In this document: positions 1 through 6,981 of the stretch, piece after piece
Layout: every line of letters begins with the position of its first letter
Numbering within the stretch: position 1 is the first letter of the stretch
DNA from: Ignavibacteriales bacterium
Lineage (GTDB): Bacteria > Bacteroidota > Ignavibacteria > UBA10030
Assembly (NCBI GenBank): GCA_016207365.1
Contig: JACQPU010000047.1
Location: 1 to 12,976 of the forward strand
Direction: 5' to 3'
DNA length: 12,976 nucleotides
Program-made: the position numbers and the translations under genes
Notes under the pieces: generated by a model
The model's database searches: none
What the model was told of the DNA's origin: nothing
The model's input: the letters and a program-made list of their open reading frames with translations, nothing else

Positions 1-964
1 AGTGACGGTTGGCTGTGCGAAACACGAACGGCTTCCCGGCATGGAGGGCGTCCAACGATCCTGGCGGGCCAACGCGAAGCACAGGGTTCTTTTTGTAGAT
101 CCGCCAGTTGAAGGGAAATTCGCGATCAGTTGTCCATGCGAGCCCGTCGGCTGAATTCTTCCTGTCCCAGCTGTACCATGCCATGTACCACCGATCGCTC
201 GCTTTGAAAACACTGGGATCTCCAGCCCGACCGCTGGCATCCCATGCCCCCGGCTGAGCACTCCCAACGATCAGTGGTGAATTCACGTCATCCACATCCC
301 AATAGTAGAGATCCGATGATACAGCATAGCCAATAAACTCTTCGGCCAACCGGTTGACCTCACCTGAGGCATTAAAGAATAGGTAATAGAGATCTCCCCG
401 CTTCACAATGTTCGGATGCCAGATTGCGTCCCTTCGCCAGCCGGAACCCGAAGGAGCAATGATTGGATTGTTCTCGTATCGTTTCCAGGTTCTGAGATCA
501 GTCGACGTCGCCAGATTGAGGGACTTCGTTCCCTTTTCATACCCGCTTCCTGTAACGCCGAAGTAGAATAGGTAATAGGTGCCTCCTTCAAACCATATGA
601 AGGGACCTGCGGCACCGGCAGCATCGGGTGATCCAAGGATCCCGCTGCCTGTAAAGATCGGGTTCCCGGGATCCTTTTTCCAGCGTGTCAAATCTGTACT
701 CCAGGCGAGACCCACAGCCGGCGCCGTGACAAATGCATAACCGCGTCTTGTCGTGTCTTTACTTCCGTACCCCGTATAGACCATACCGTACTGCCCTCTT
801 GCGGAATCGAACCACACGACAGGTGATTCCACCATCCCAGCATCCCACGAGCCTGCCGATCCAACCGGCAGGACGATCCCCAGTTTCGTGAGCCGTGATC
901 CGGGGAGCTCTTCAAATTGAATAAACGACGCGAGCAAAAGGAACGAGAAGTGAATGCTGTTCAT
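1..964 (-). CDS. Five-bladed beta-propeller glycosidase-like protein (GH43/GH32 superfamily style), 3' end outside window
   Basis: The frame is open from an ATG at 964 to the window edge (321 codons, no stop), so the C-terminus is missing. Blade-like repeats are visible: aromatic-rich YYLFYF, YYLFFNASG and WYMAWYSWD strands, each paired with an STDLxxW / SSDLxYW / TTDxxxxW turn. Acidic residues sit where five-bladed glycosidases place catalytic groups (WDAG at residues 40-43, WRRDAIWHPN at 177-185, AGDPSV at 247-252). These features fit a GH43/GH32/GH130-like hydrolase or sugar-binding relative; substrate and exact family are not readable. Residues 5-17 are hydrophobic and could be a weak secretion signal, but the n-region lacks a positive charge. 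No Shine-Dalgarno sequence precedes the ATG, and the start overlaps the upstream gene by 53 nt, so the start could lie a little downstream. Last gene of the minus-strand run. Confidence 0.8.
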   Translation of the reverse strand, partial: MNSIHFSFLLLASFIQFEELPGSRLTKLGIVLPVGSAGSWDAGMVESPVVWFDSARGQYGMVYTGYGSKDTTRRGYAFVTAPAVGLAWSTDLTRWKKDPGNPIFTGSGILGSPDAAGAAGPFIWFEGGTYYLFYFGVTGSGYEKGTKSLNLATSTDLRTWKRYENNPIIAPSGSGWRRDAIWHPNIVKRGDLYYLFFNASGEVNRLAEEFIGYAVSSDLYYWDVDDVNSPLIVGSAQPGAWDASGRAGDPSVFKASDRWYMAWYSWDRKNSADGLAWTTDREFPFNWRIYKKNPVLRVGPPGSLDALHAGKPFVFRTANRH

Positions 965-1595
965 GGGAATGTGATGATGGAAAATGTACGATTCTGTCGA
1001 GGAAGTCCGTTCGGTCGTGTTCCGCAAAAGCGCCGAAGTACGACCAGTCGGTCAAATTGCCGTCCCGATCCATTGTCACCTCGATGCTCCCGCGCCGGTT
1101 TGTTGCGCTGCCACGAAACATGATTTCATCACGGGAGACACGAGCCGAATAGGATTCATGATCTGTGTCCTTGAGCTCGTCGGGGATGGTAAATCCCTCG
1201 TACGTTCCACGCTCAAGACGCCACGCTGAGGCTTCGCGTGCAAGAGCATGGAGATGCGCTTCAATGGCACGCTCCTGCATTTTAATTGCTGCGGTCTCAA
1301 AAATCATGATCCCTGCGAACGAAAGAATCCCGACAATGACAAGAATGATGATGAGAAGAGCGAGAGCGGAAAGAACAGTTCCGATAATGCCAAGAATCAT
1401 TCCTGCCCGCGTCAGTCCTTCGTCGGCGCGTTCCATCGAACCTTCGCGCATCCGGCGCAAATCTGTGTGTCCCATGATCCAGGCGGGAATACCTGTGAGA
1501 AGACCGAACATGACTAAACTGAGAATGCCAAGAACCAGAATCAGCGCACCGCGACCCCGGTCCAGTTGAGATGATGGGGGATGTGTCGTTGTCAT
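912..1595 (-). CDS. DUF4190-type two-helix membrane protein with pseudopilin-like C-terminal region
   Basis: This 227-residue protein has two membrane segments (about residues 17-41 and 64-98) separated by a basic loop with GHTDLRRMREG, the layout of DUF4190 domains (a small bacterial membrane domain of unknown role). The second helix runs straight into an amphipathic stretch (IKMQERAIEAHLHALAREAS), then GTYEGFTIP, SYSARVS and GSIEVTMDRDGNLTDWSY. That order resembles the helix-plus-beta-sheet layout of pseudopilin-like proteins I associate with FCB-group bacteria; this is an inference. Such proteins usually end soon after the DGxLxxWxY segment, so residues 193-227 look like an added tail; they are encoded across the start of the next gene. 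Its ATG overlaps the SulP stop by 4 nt (ATGA), implying translational coupling. It lies downstream of the SulP gene; no function is assigned. Confidence 0.85.
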   Translation of the reverse strand: MTTTHPPSSQLDRGRGALILVLGILSLVMFGLLTGIPAWIMGHTDLRRMREGSMERADEGLTRAGMILGIIGTVLSALALLIIILVIVGILSFAGIMIFETAAIKMQERAIEAHLHALAREASAWRLERGTYEGFTIPDELKDTDHESYSARVSRDEIMFRGSATNRRGSIEVTMDRDGNLTDWSYFGAFAEHDRTDFLDRIVHFPSSHSHEQHSLLVPFARVVYSI

Positions 1596-3262
1596 GATGC
1601 ACCTCGCATGATGGTATGAGCTCGATCAAGAGCCTCATCGATGTTGCCGCAAACGTTCTCCGCTCCGATGCGATCCATCAGACCTGAGACCGTCAGCAGA
1701 TGAAGGGGTTGTTTGTGAATTCCGGAAATAACCAGAACAGTACCGTCCTTTCGTGTCCGTTCCAATAAATCCTCCAGAGCACGAAGGCCGGTTGCGTCAA
1801 TTGCAAGCAAATGACGCGTTCGAAGAATAAGAACTTTTGGTGGCGCTTTGATGGTTCGGAGAGACTCCTTGAACTGATCGACAGCTGCATAGAAGAGCGA
1901 ACCATATATTTCGAACACTTCGACGCGGTCGGGGACACTGCGGCGGTTGATCGAAAGCGGATCGTCGGATTCTTCCTCCCGTTCCTCGAGATCCCTTGTT
2001 ACGAGTTGTGCCTGGGAGACGGAGACCATCTGACGGAGAAACAGAAACGCTGAAAGAACAACGCCGGCTTCAATGGCAACGGTCAGATCGATCAGGATTG
2101 TGAGAAGAAATGTCGTGAGCAGAATTGCCATGTCACCGCGTGGTCCGTGTAGAATCTTGGTAAACGCCCGCCACTCGCTCATATTGTACGCCACAACAAT
2201 GAGAACCGCCGCGAGCGTGGCCATTGGGATGTACGAAGCCCATTGTGCGAAGACCAGCATAAGCAGAAGAATCGTAAAAGAATGGACAATCCCCGAAATT
2301 GGTGTCCTTCCGCCGGTTTTGACGTTTGTTGCGGTCCGCGCAATGGCGCCGGTTGCTGGAATCCCGCCAAAGAGCGGGGTAACCACATTGGCCACGCCTT
2401 GGGCAACCAGCTCCATGTTCGACCGGTGCCGGGTGCCAACCATGCCGTCGGCAACGACAGCCGAGAGGAGAGACTCTATGCCTGCAAGGAGTGCAATGGT
2501 AAGACCGGGACTGAACATCGTTGTGATGAGCTCCCAGGTGACGCTTGGAAACGATGGGGTAGGAAAGGAATTCGGTACGCTGCCGAATCGTGTCCCGACC
2601 GTGTCGACCGGAATGTCGAAGAAATGTACGAAAAGGGTCATTACTGCGATCGCGACGAGCGGAGCCGGAACTCTGTGCGTAAGGCGCGGCAGGAGGGTCA
2701 AAATAGCCAGTGATGCGATTCCCACTGCCAGCGAAGGAGCATGAATTGTTGTGAAGTGGTTTGCGTACGTGATCCATTTTTCCACCAAATCCGCAGGCAA
2801 CGGTCCGGTCGAAAGCCCGAGAGCGTCTCCAATCTGAGAAGAGAAAATAATGAGGGCTATTCCGCTCGTGAATCCGACAGTGACGGGATACGGAATAAGT
2901 CTCAGGAGCGCGCCCATGCGCGCAAGACCCATAGCGATGAGGAAAAGTCCGGCGATAATGGTTGCGATTGCGAGGCCGTTGTATCCGTATTGCTGCACAA
3001 TGCTGTAGATGACCACGATAAATGCGCCGGTAGGTCCTGAAATCTGCACCCTGCTCCCGCCGAGGATTGAGACAGCAAGGCCGGCGATGATGGCGGTGTA
3101 AAGGCCTTGCTCCGGCTTCACGCCAGACGCGATGGCGAAGGCTATGGCAAGAGGGAGAGCAAGAATCCCCACAAGGACTCCGGCCGTGGCATCCGACGCA
3201 AATTGCCGAAAGGAATATCCCTCCCGAAGGACGGTGATAAGTTTTGGCGTCATCGATGTCAC
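1592..3262 (-). CDS. SulP family (SLC26-like) anion transporter with C-terminal STAS domain
   Basis: This 556-residue inner-membrane protein is full length for the family. Residues 20-410 form the transport domain, with the SulP signature around 47-81 (GVKPEQGLYTAIIAG then QISGPTGAF) and the conserved GIESLLSAVVADGM at 261-274 followed by FGGIPATGAIARTATN at 298-313. E263 lies at the position linked to substrate or proton coupling in relatives. The STAS domain spans about 445-550, with DATGLRAL (489-496) matching the nucleotide/phosphorylation loop of STAS proteins. Members move sulfate, bicarbonate, dicarboxylates or related anions, often with Na+ or H+; the substrate cannot be read here, and no sulfate-assimilation or carbonic anhydrase gene is adjacent. 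It starts at a GTG six bases after AAGGAG, 22 nt after the DUF72 stop, and overlaps the next gene by 4 nt. Confidence 0.95.
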   Translation of the reverse strand: MTSMTPKLITVLREGYSFRQFASDATAGVLVGILALPLAIAFAIASGVKPEQGLYTAIIAGLAVSILGGSRVQISGPTGAFIVVIYSIVQQYGYNGLAIATIIAGLFLIAMGLARMGALLRLIPYPVTVGFTSGIALIIFSSQIGDALGLSTGPLPADLVEKWITYANHFTTIHAPSLAVGIASLAILTLLPRLTHRVPAPLVAIAVMTLFVHFFDIPVDTVGTRFGSVPNSFPTPSFPSVTWELITTMFSPGLTIALLAGIESLLSAVVADGMVGTRHRSNMELVAQGVANVVTPLFGGIPATGAIARTATNVKTGGRTPISGIVHSFTILLLMLVFAQWASYIPMATLAAVLIVVAYNMSEWRAFTKILHGPRGDMAILLTTFLLTILIDLTVAIEAGVVLSAFLFLRQMVSVSQAQLVTRDLEEREEESDDPLSINRRSVPDRVEVFEIYGSLFYAAVDQFKESLRTIKAPPKVLILRTRHLLAIDATGLRALEDLLERTRKDGTVLVISGIHKQPLHLLTVSGLMDRIGAENVCGNIDEALDRAHTIMRGAS

Positions 3263-3268
3263 ATGAAT

Positions 3269-3274
3269 CTCCTT
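3269..3274 (-). promoter_or_regulatory. Shine-Dalgarno for the SulP gene
   Basis: AAGGAG on the minus strand sits 6 nt before a GTG at 3262. An ATG four codons into the gene would be 15 nt away, too far, so the GTG is preferred. An out-of-frame ATG immediately before the GTG is followed directly by TGA and cannot serve. Confidence 0.75.
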
Positions 3275-3284
3275 ACTCGAACAA

Positions 3285-4220
3285 TCAAGTGTTTTTCCTC
3301 CGTCGTTCAGATTCCGTTACGCGATGGATCAGGCGAGGGCGCCCTGTGCTGTTTGGTTCCTCTGGCTTTCCACAGAACGCCTGGAGTTGCGGAAACGATT
3401 GGGTCAACACGGCCGGGGCAGGAAATCGCGCGTTGGGATCTATCATGTGCCTGAGCTGAAATCCGTTGACCGGAGAGTGTGCATTCGGGTCGTTGTGAAA
3501 AACCACAAAAGCCTTCCGGACTGTTGCTTTGAGATTGGATATATTCCGTAGGATTTCCCGCAGTTCCTCTTCGGAATAGAAATAGTTATACCTTTGCTCC
3601 ACTCCACCTCTGTCCCAGGATTCCTTGTTTCGTCCCATAAGGCGATAGTAGGCGGCGTCTCCCCATGCCTCATTTGTGAATGGTATGTGTTGCTTGATCG
3701 CTGGAAGATCGGTGTTGACAAGTTGCATACTGCAGGATTTCATAACGTCAAATGCTTCCGCTGAATTCCATGAGTCGTGCCGGAACTCAACGAATAAAGC
3801 GCATGAACTGAACGATTCGGCCAGTTTCCTCAGATATTGTTCATGCCCAGGCGTGCGTTCAAAGGAGTGCGGGAACTGGAGAATCAAGCCGCCAAGTTTT
3901 CCTGCTTCGACAAGTGGCTCCAGCAGTGCGCGCACGGCTTTTACATCGCCTTGCGTGGCATTGAGTTTATGTGTGAATCCCTGGAAGAGCTTGACCGTAA
4001 AGGTGAACCGCTCGTTGTCCTGAATGTCCTGAAGCCAGCGACGGGCTTGCTGAGGGCCGAGGGAGGTCGTGTAGAATGTCGCGTTGACTTCAACAAGATC
4101 AAAGAAACGACTATAGTACTCCAGCTTCCGAAATCCTTTGCCCTGATTCTCAGGGTAGAATGGACCATCAAACGAAGGGAGCGACCAGCCGCCCATGCCA
4201 ATAAGGATCTCGGGTTGCAT
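3285..4220 (-). CDS. DUF72 (YecE-like) TIM-barrel protein
   Basis: The protein has 311 residues from the ATG at 4220. The frame stays open to an ATG at 4307, but the family begins at ILIGMGGWS, only a few residues after the 4220 start; the 29 extra residues are low-complexity and unlike the family. Family hallmarks appear in order: VEVNATFY, QFPHSFER, VEFRHDSW, YYRLMGRN and VVFHNDPNAHSPVNG. The expected length is 240-310 residues, and the last ~25 residues are a basic tail. DUF72 proteins are cytoplasmic barrels that structurally resemble sugar-phosphate or nuclease barrels; their reaction is not established. No Shine-Dalgarno is visible before 4220. The gene is 22 nt upstream of SulP and 141 nt downstream of the DinB-like gene, so it is probably in the same transcript as SulP. 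Confidence 0.9.
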   Translation of the reverse strand: MQPEILIGMGGWSLPSFDGPFYPENQGKGFRKLEYYSRFFDLVEVNATFYTTSLGPQQARRWLQDIQDNERFTFTVKLFQGFTHKLNATQGDVKAVRALLEPLVEAGKLGGLILQFPHSFERTPGHEQYLRKLAESFSSCALFVEFRHDSWNSAEAFDVMKSCSMQLVNTDLPAIKQHIPFTNEAWGDAAYYRLMGRNKESWDRGGVEQRYNYFYSEEELREILRNISNLKATVRKAFVVFHNDPNAHSPVNGFQLRHMIDPNARFPAPAVLTQSFPQLQAFCGKPEEPNSTGRPRLIHRVTESERRRKNT

Positions 4221-4293
4221 GAACAGTTCGGGAAGGATAGAGAGTGAGAAGTGAAACCTGCCCCCGCCTCGTTCGGAAAAGCAAAGAAGACGG

Positions 4294-4324
4294 GCAGGCG
4301 CCTGCAAATATCAAAAAGGCAGGC
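4294..4324. repeat. Inverted-repeat cluster in the DinB-DUF72 gap
   Basis: A perfect 12-bp palindrome (GCAGGCGCCTGC, 4294-4305) is followed by a further GCAGGC at 4319-4324. Its right half can therefore pair either with its left half or with the later copy across a 13-nt A-rich loop. On the minus strand the stem is followed by CCCGTCTTCTTTGC rather than a clean T-run, so it is at best a weak terminator or attenuator between the DinB-like and DUF72 genes. The rest of 4221-4361 shows no convincing promoter. Confidence 0.4.
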
Positions 4325-4361
4325 AGCCGCGAGAAGTTAAATGAAAATCGGCAATCGAAAA

Positions 4362-4874
4362 TTACTTCGTCTTTCCCTTCAAAATTGCCTTGATCTGTGT
4401 TAGATGGTTCTGATCATGGCCGGCGATCAGCTCAATCATTCTCAAAATCGATTCGCGACCGCGCTCAACGTGGATACCGTACCGGCTAAGCTTGTCAGCG
4501 TCGAGGGTCCGAACGAATGCGAGATTCATTTCCCGCAACACGGCGAATGTGCGGAGCGTTTTCCGTGGGTCGCGAAGAAGATATCCCGCGTTGTTTTGCC
4601 AGAGATTCTGATCGTATGCCTGAACAGGTGTTCCCGGTGCGCTGACAACAAGCCGAAGGCGGTAACCCATCGCGATTTCAGCCTCGGCCAGATGAGCAAG
4701 AATCTCCGCGACGGACCACCGGTCGGGATGCGGTCGCCGAACAAGGTGCGCACGGGAAACTCGCTTCAGCAGTGCGGTGAGACGGTCGGGTGTGCGCTCC
4801 AGCACCCTGATATGGTTCTTTCCGGCGACGTAAGAAGAAAGCCTGGCGGCATATTGTTCGGGAGATTCTTTCAT
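4362..4874 (-). CDS. DinB-fold (DinB/YfiT-like) putative metal-dependent protein
   Basis: The 170 residues cover the usual length of the DinB four-helix bundle. The N-terminal helix (LTALLKRV), RPHPDRWSVAEILAHLAEAEIAMGYRLR at 43-70 and C-terminal IELIAGHDQNHLTQIKAIL at 147-165 match the family pattern. The histidines at about 61 (LAHLAEAE) and in GHDQNHL (153 and 157) are the expected metal-ligand triad. Members are small cytoplasmic proteins often involved in thiol transfer or stress response; the substrate here is unknown. The ATG overlaps the stop of the CNNM-type gene by 4 nt (ATGA), so translation is probably coupled and the gene shares the promoter upstream of that transporter. Confidence 0.9.
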   Translation of the reverse strand: MKESPEQYAARLSSYVAGKNHIRVLERTPDRLTALLKRVSRAHLVRRPHPDRWSVAEILAHLAEAEIAMGYRLRLVVSAPGTPVQAYDQNLWQNNAGYLLRDPRKTLRTFAVLREMNLAFVRTLDADKLSRYGIHVERGRESILRMIELIAGHDQNHLTQIKAILKGKTK

Positions 4875-6190
4875 GTGGTATCTTCGGATTGCTCAAGCGG
4901 AAGCTTCCGTACGCGAATGGTCTCAATGACACGATCATCAACCTTCTCAATCGTGAACTCAGCGCCGTTGATCGTTATCCGTTCGTCCTTTGCGGGCAAA
5001 TGGCCAAAATGTTCGATGACAAAGGCGCCGATGGACTGAATATCGCGGTCAGAAAGTTCCTGTCCGATAAGCTTTTCCACATCGTTCGTTGTAATGCTTG
5101 CTTCGACGATATATTCCGTGTCGCTGATTCTGGTCACTTCAGGTGCTTCGCGGTCAAACTCATCCTGAATCGTGCCAACAATTTCTTCCAAGACATCCTC
5201 GAGAGTAATCAACCCCGCCGTCCCGCCAAATTCATCTACCAGGATGATCATGTGGGATTTTTTCTGAATCATGGTTTCAAGCACGCGCTCCAAGGGGGCG
5301 GTTTCCGGCAGCACAACGGCATCTCGGAGAACGGAGTCGATCGTGAAATCGGGCCGGTGGTCGCGGTCGGTTTTGAATACGTCCTTCGTATGGACAATCC
5401 CGATAATATTATCGATGGTGTCCTTGTACACAGGATACCGGGAGAACTTGTTGGATCGCATGATCCCAAGGTTCTTCTGAATGGAATCGGTTATCCTGAG
5501 GGAAACCATCTCTTTTCGCGGGACCAGACAGTGACGGGCCTGTTTCTTGCGGAAATCCATGGCGTTCAGGACCATATGCTTGCTGGTGACGGAGACATCC
5601 TGTTCCTGGAGGAGCAACATCCGGAGCTCCTCGTTGGAATGTTTCATTTCGCTTTCGCTGACGGTCTGAAGTCCGGCAAGTCTCAGAATGGCATTTGCCA
5701 GACCGTTGAGGAAATTAATAATTGGCCGGAAGATGAGATAGAAGAGCCTGAGCGGATACGCGACCCACAGTGTCGTTACCTGGGCCTTTTGGATTGCCAG
5801 CGATTTCGGCGCGAGTTCTCCGAGTACGATGTGGAGAAAAGTAATGATTGTGAAAGCGATGGCAAAGGAGATCCCCCTGATAAGCGATTCGTCAACAATA
5901 CCGACTGCGGCCACGGCAGGCCTTACCATGCTCGCAACATAGGGTTCTCCCAACCATCCCAAGGCAAGACTTGCAATGGTAATACCCAGCTGGGTCGCCG
6001 AAAGGTAGGCATCGAGGTGGGTGATGAGCTCGTTCGCGATCTTCGCGCGACGATTTCCCCTGACGGCAAGTGGTTGAATCTGCGTTGCCCTCACCTTGAC
6101 GATGGCAAACTCCGCGGCGACGAAAAAGCCATTCAGAAAAACAAAAAACAACACAACCAGGATTTCCCCGATCCACTCAAATACACTCAC
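4871..6190 (-). CDS. CNNM/CorC (HlyC) family transporter: DUF21, paired CBS domains, CorC_HlyC domain
   Basis: This 439-residue inner-membrane protein has the standard architecture. The DUF21 transmembrane domain (about 1-175) has LNGFFVAAEFAIVKVR at the first helix and TFLHIVLGELAPKSLA at 117-133. The CBS pair covers about 218-345, with VPRKEMVSL, RYPVYKD, IIGIVHTKDVF and then HMIILVDEFGGTAGLITLEDVLEEIVGTI. The C-terminal CorC_HlyC domain runs from about 355 to 430. Relatives mediate Mg2+ (or Co2+) transport or export, and the CBS pair senses adenine nucleotides. The annotation 'hemolysin' seen on such proteins is historical. It starts at a GTG six bases after AAAGG and has its own promoter in the divergent region. 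The stop overlaps the DinB-like start. Confidence 0.95.
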   Translation of the reverse strand: MSVFEWIGEILVVLFFVFLNGFFVAAEFAIVKVRATQIQPLAVRGNRRAKIANELITHLDAYLSATQLGITIASLALGWLGEPYVASMVRPAVAAVGIVDESLIRGISFAIAFTIITFLHIVLGELAPKSLAIQKAQVTTLWVAYPLRLFYLIFRPIINFLNGLANAILRLAGLQTVSESEMKHSNEELRMLLLQEQDVSVTSKHMVLNAMDFRKKQARHCLVPRKEMVSLRITDSIQKNLGIMRSNKFSRYPVYKDTIDNIIGIVHTKDVFKTDRDHRPDFTIDSVLRDAVVLPETAPLERVLETMIQKKSHMIILVDEFGGTAGLITLEDVLEEIVGTIQDEFDREAPEVTRISDTEYIVEASITTNDVEKLIGQELSDRDIQSIGAFVIEHFGHLPAKDERITINGAEFTIEKVDDRVIETIRVRKLPLEQSEDTT

Positions 6191-6196
6191 GAGTCG

Positions 6197-6201
6197 CCTT
6201 T
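6197..6201 (-). promoter_or_regulatory. Shine-Dalgarno (AAAGG) for the CNNM/CorC gene
   Basis: AAAGG lies 6 nt before a GTG at 6190 that begins the conserved first membrane helix of the DUF21 domain. No in-frame ATG lies nearby at the N-terminus, so the GTG start is preferred. Confidence 0.6.
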
Positions 6202-6237
6202 CTCAATTTCCTGAAGGAATCCTCGGAACCGTTCATG

Positions 6238-6267
6238 AATATACCCGAAAAAGTTCAATGCAGTCAA
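6238..6267 (-). promoter_or_regulatory. Sigma70-type promoter for the CNNM/CorC-DinB run
   Basis: On the minus strand, TTGACT (6262-6267) and TATATT (6238-6243) are separated by 18 bp. Transcription would start near 6231, leaving a leader of about 40 nt before the GTG at 6190. Both boxes are close to consensus and it sits in the divergent intergenic region, where a promoter is expected. Confidence 0.7.
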
Positions 6268-6284
6268 GGAACCATGCCCCGCTG

Positions 6285-6313
6285 TTGAAATCGGGTGGAT
6301 TTTTGGAGATAAT
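6285..6313 (+). promoter_or_regulatory. Candidate promoter for the TVP38-like gene
   Basis: TTGAAA (6285-6290) and GATAAT (6308-6313) are separated by exactly 17 bp. The predicted start of transcription (about 6320) falls on the start codon at 6319, so if real the message would be leaderless or nearly so. A GGAG at 6305-6308, 10 nt before the ATG, would then lie outside the transcript. The two signals compete; one of them is probably coincidental. Confidence 0.4.
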
Positions 6314-6318
6314 GAAGA

Positions 6319-6981
6319 ATGAATCCGAAGATTCGGTCGCTCCTGACGTTTCTGATTCTGATCGCCGGCCTGGTCTTGTTTCTGCAGAGTGGATTGAACA
6401 ACCAGGTTAGTGTGGCGAAAATCCGCGAGCTTGGTGAGAATCCCGCAACCCCCTTGCTGATCATCGCAGCAATGGCTGTAGCGTGGACGTACGCCCTCCC
6501 CGCATCGGTCTTCTTCTTTCTTACACCCCTGTTGTTTCCTCCTCTCGAGGCAACAGCAATTATCTGTACCGGTACTGCCGCAGGAACCGTCCTCGGATAT
6601 GTTTCTGCCCGTTCGATTGGCGGACCATGGGTTGGACGATTCCGCGACAGGAAAATCACACGATTTCTTGAGAGGCACTCAAGTTTTGCGAGCCTGTTTG
6701 CGGTCCGGATCTTTCCCGGTTCGCAGCATGGTTTAATCAACTACAGCGCGGGAATATTGAAGATCCCCCTGAGGAGATTTCTTACCGCCACCCTTTCTGC
6801 GGTAGCGATTAAAGCGTTTCTCTATGCGAAGGCAATCGACGGAAGCGTTGGAGCCTCAAATCTGCGCGAAGCCCTGAACTGGGAGACCGTGAGTGTTCTT
6901 TCCATGCTGGGCCTTCTTGCCCTCGCCGGCCACATCTGGCAACGACGAGCTGCCGCGGAAATGCCGGACACAACTGCATAA
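6319..6981 (+). CDS. TVP38/TMEM64 (VTT/DedA-like) family membrane protein
   Basis: This 220-residue inner-membrane protein has hydrophobic segments near 7-22, 44-58, 61-97, 122-134, 155-170 and 189-206. The central VTT core is recognisable: re-entrant loop region PASVFFFLTPLLFPP (61-75), the small-residue stretch GTAAGTVLGYVSARSIGG (85-102), RIFPGSQHGLINYSAG (130-145) with the conserved R and P plus NYSAG, and IPLRRFLTAT at 149-158. VTT/DedA proteins are implicated in lipid scrambling, proton-linked homeostasis or metal tolerance; the role here is not known. It is the only plus-strand gene, divergent from the CNNM/CorC gene. Its last 173 bp overlap the 3' end of the helicase-like gene on the other strand. 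The ATG at 6319 follows GGAG by 10 nt. Confidence 0.88.
   Translation: MNPKIRSLLTFLILIAGLVLFLQSGLNNQVSVAKIRELGENPATPLLIIAAMAVAWTYALPASVFFFLTPLLFPPLEATAIICTGTAAGTVLGYVSARSIGGPWVGRFRDRKITRFLERHSSFASLFAVRIFPGSQHGLINYSAGILKIPLRRFLTATLSAVAIKAFLYAKAIDGSVGASNLREALNWETVSVLSMLGLLALAGHIWQRRAAAEMPDTTA

Noticed and set aside
2073..2777. Plus- and minus-strand alternative frames of over 200 codons inside the SulP gene
   Set aside because: Shadows of the SulP reading frame; their translations are Arg/Pro/Ser-rich without domain features.
3285..4307. 340-codon version of the DUF72 protein
   Set aside because: The extra 29 residues are not family-like, are encoded beside the inverted-repeat region, and the family start motif follows the ATG at 4220 directly.
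4889..6214. 441-codon open frame on the plus strand
   Set aside because: It is the exact antisense of the well-supported CNNM/CorC gene; its protein has no membrane segments or domains and only reflects codon bias of the real gene.
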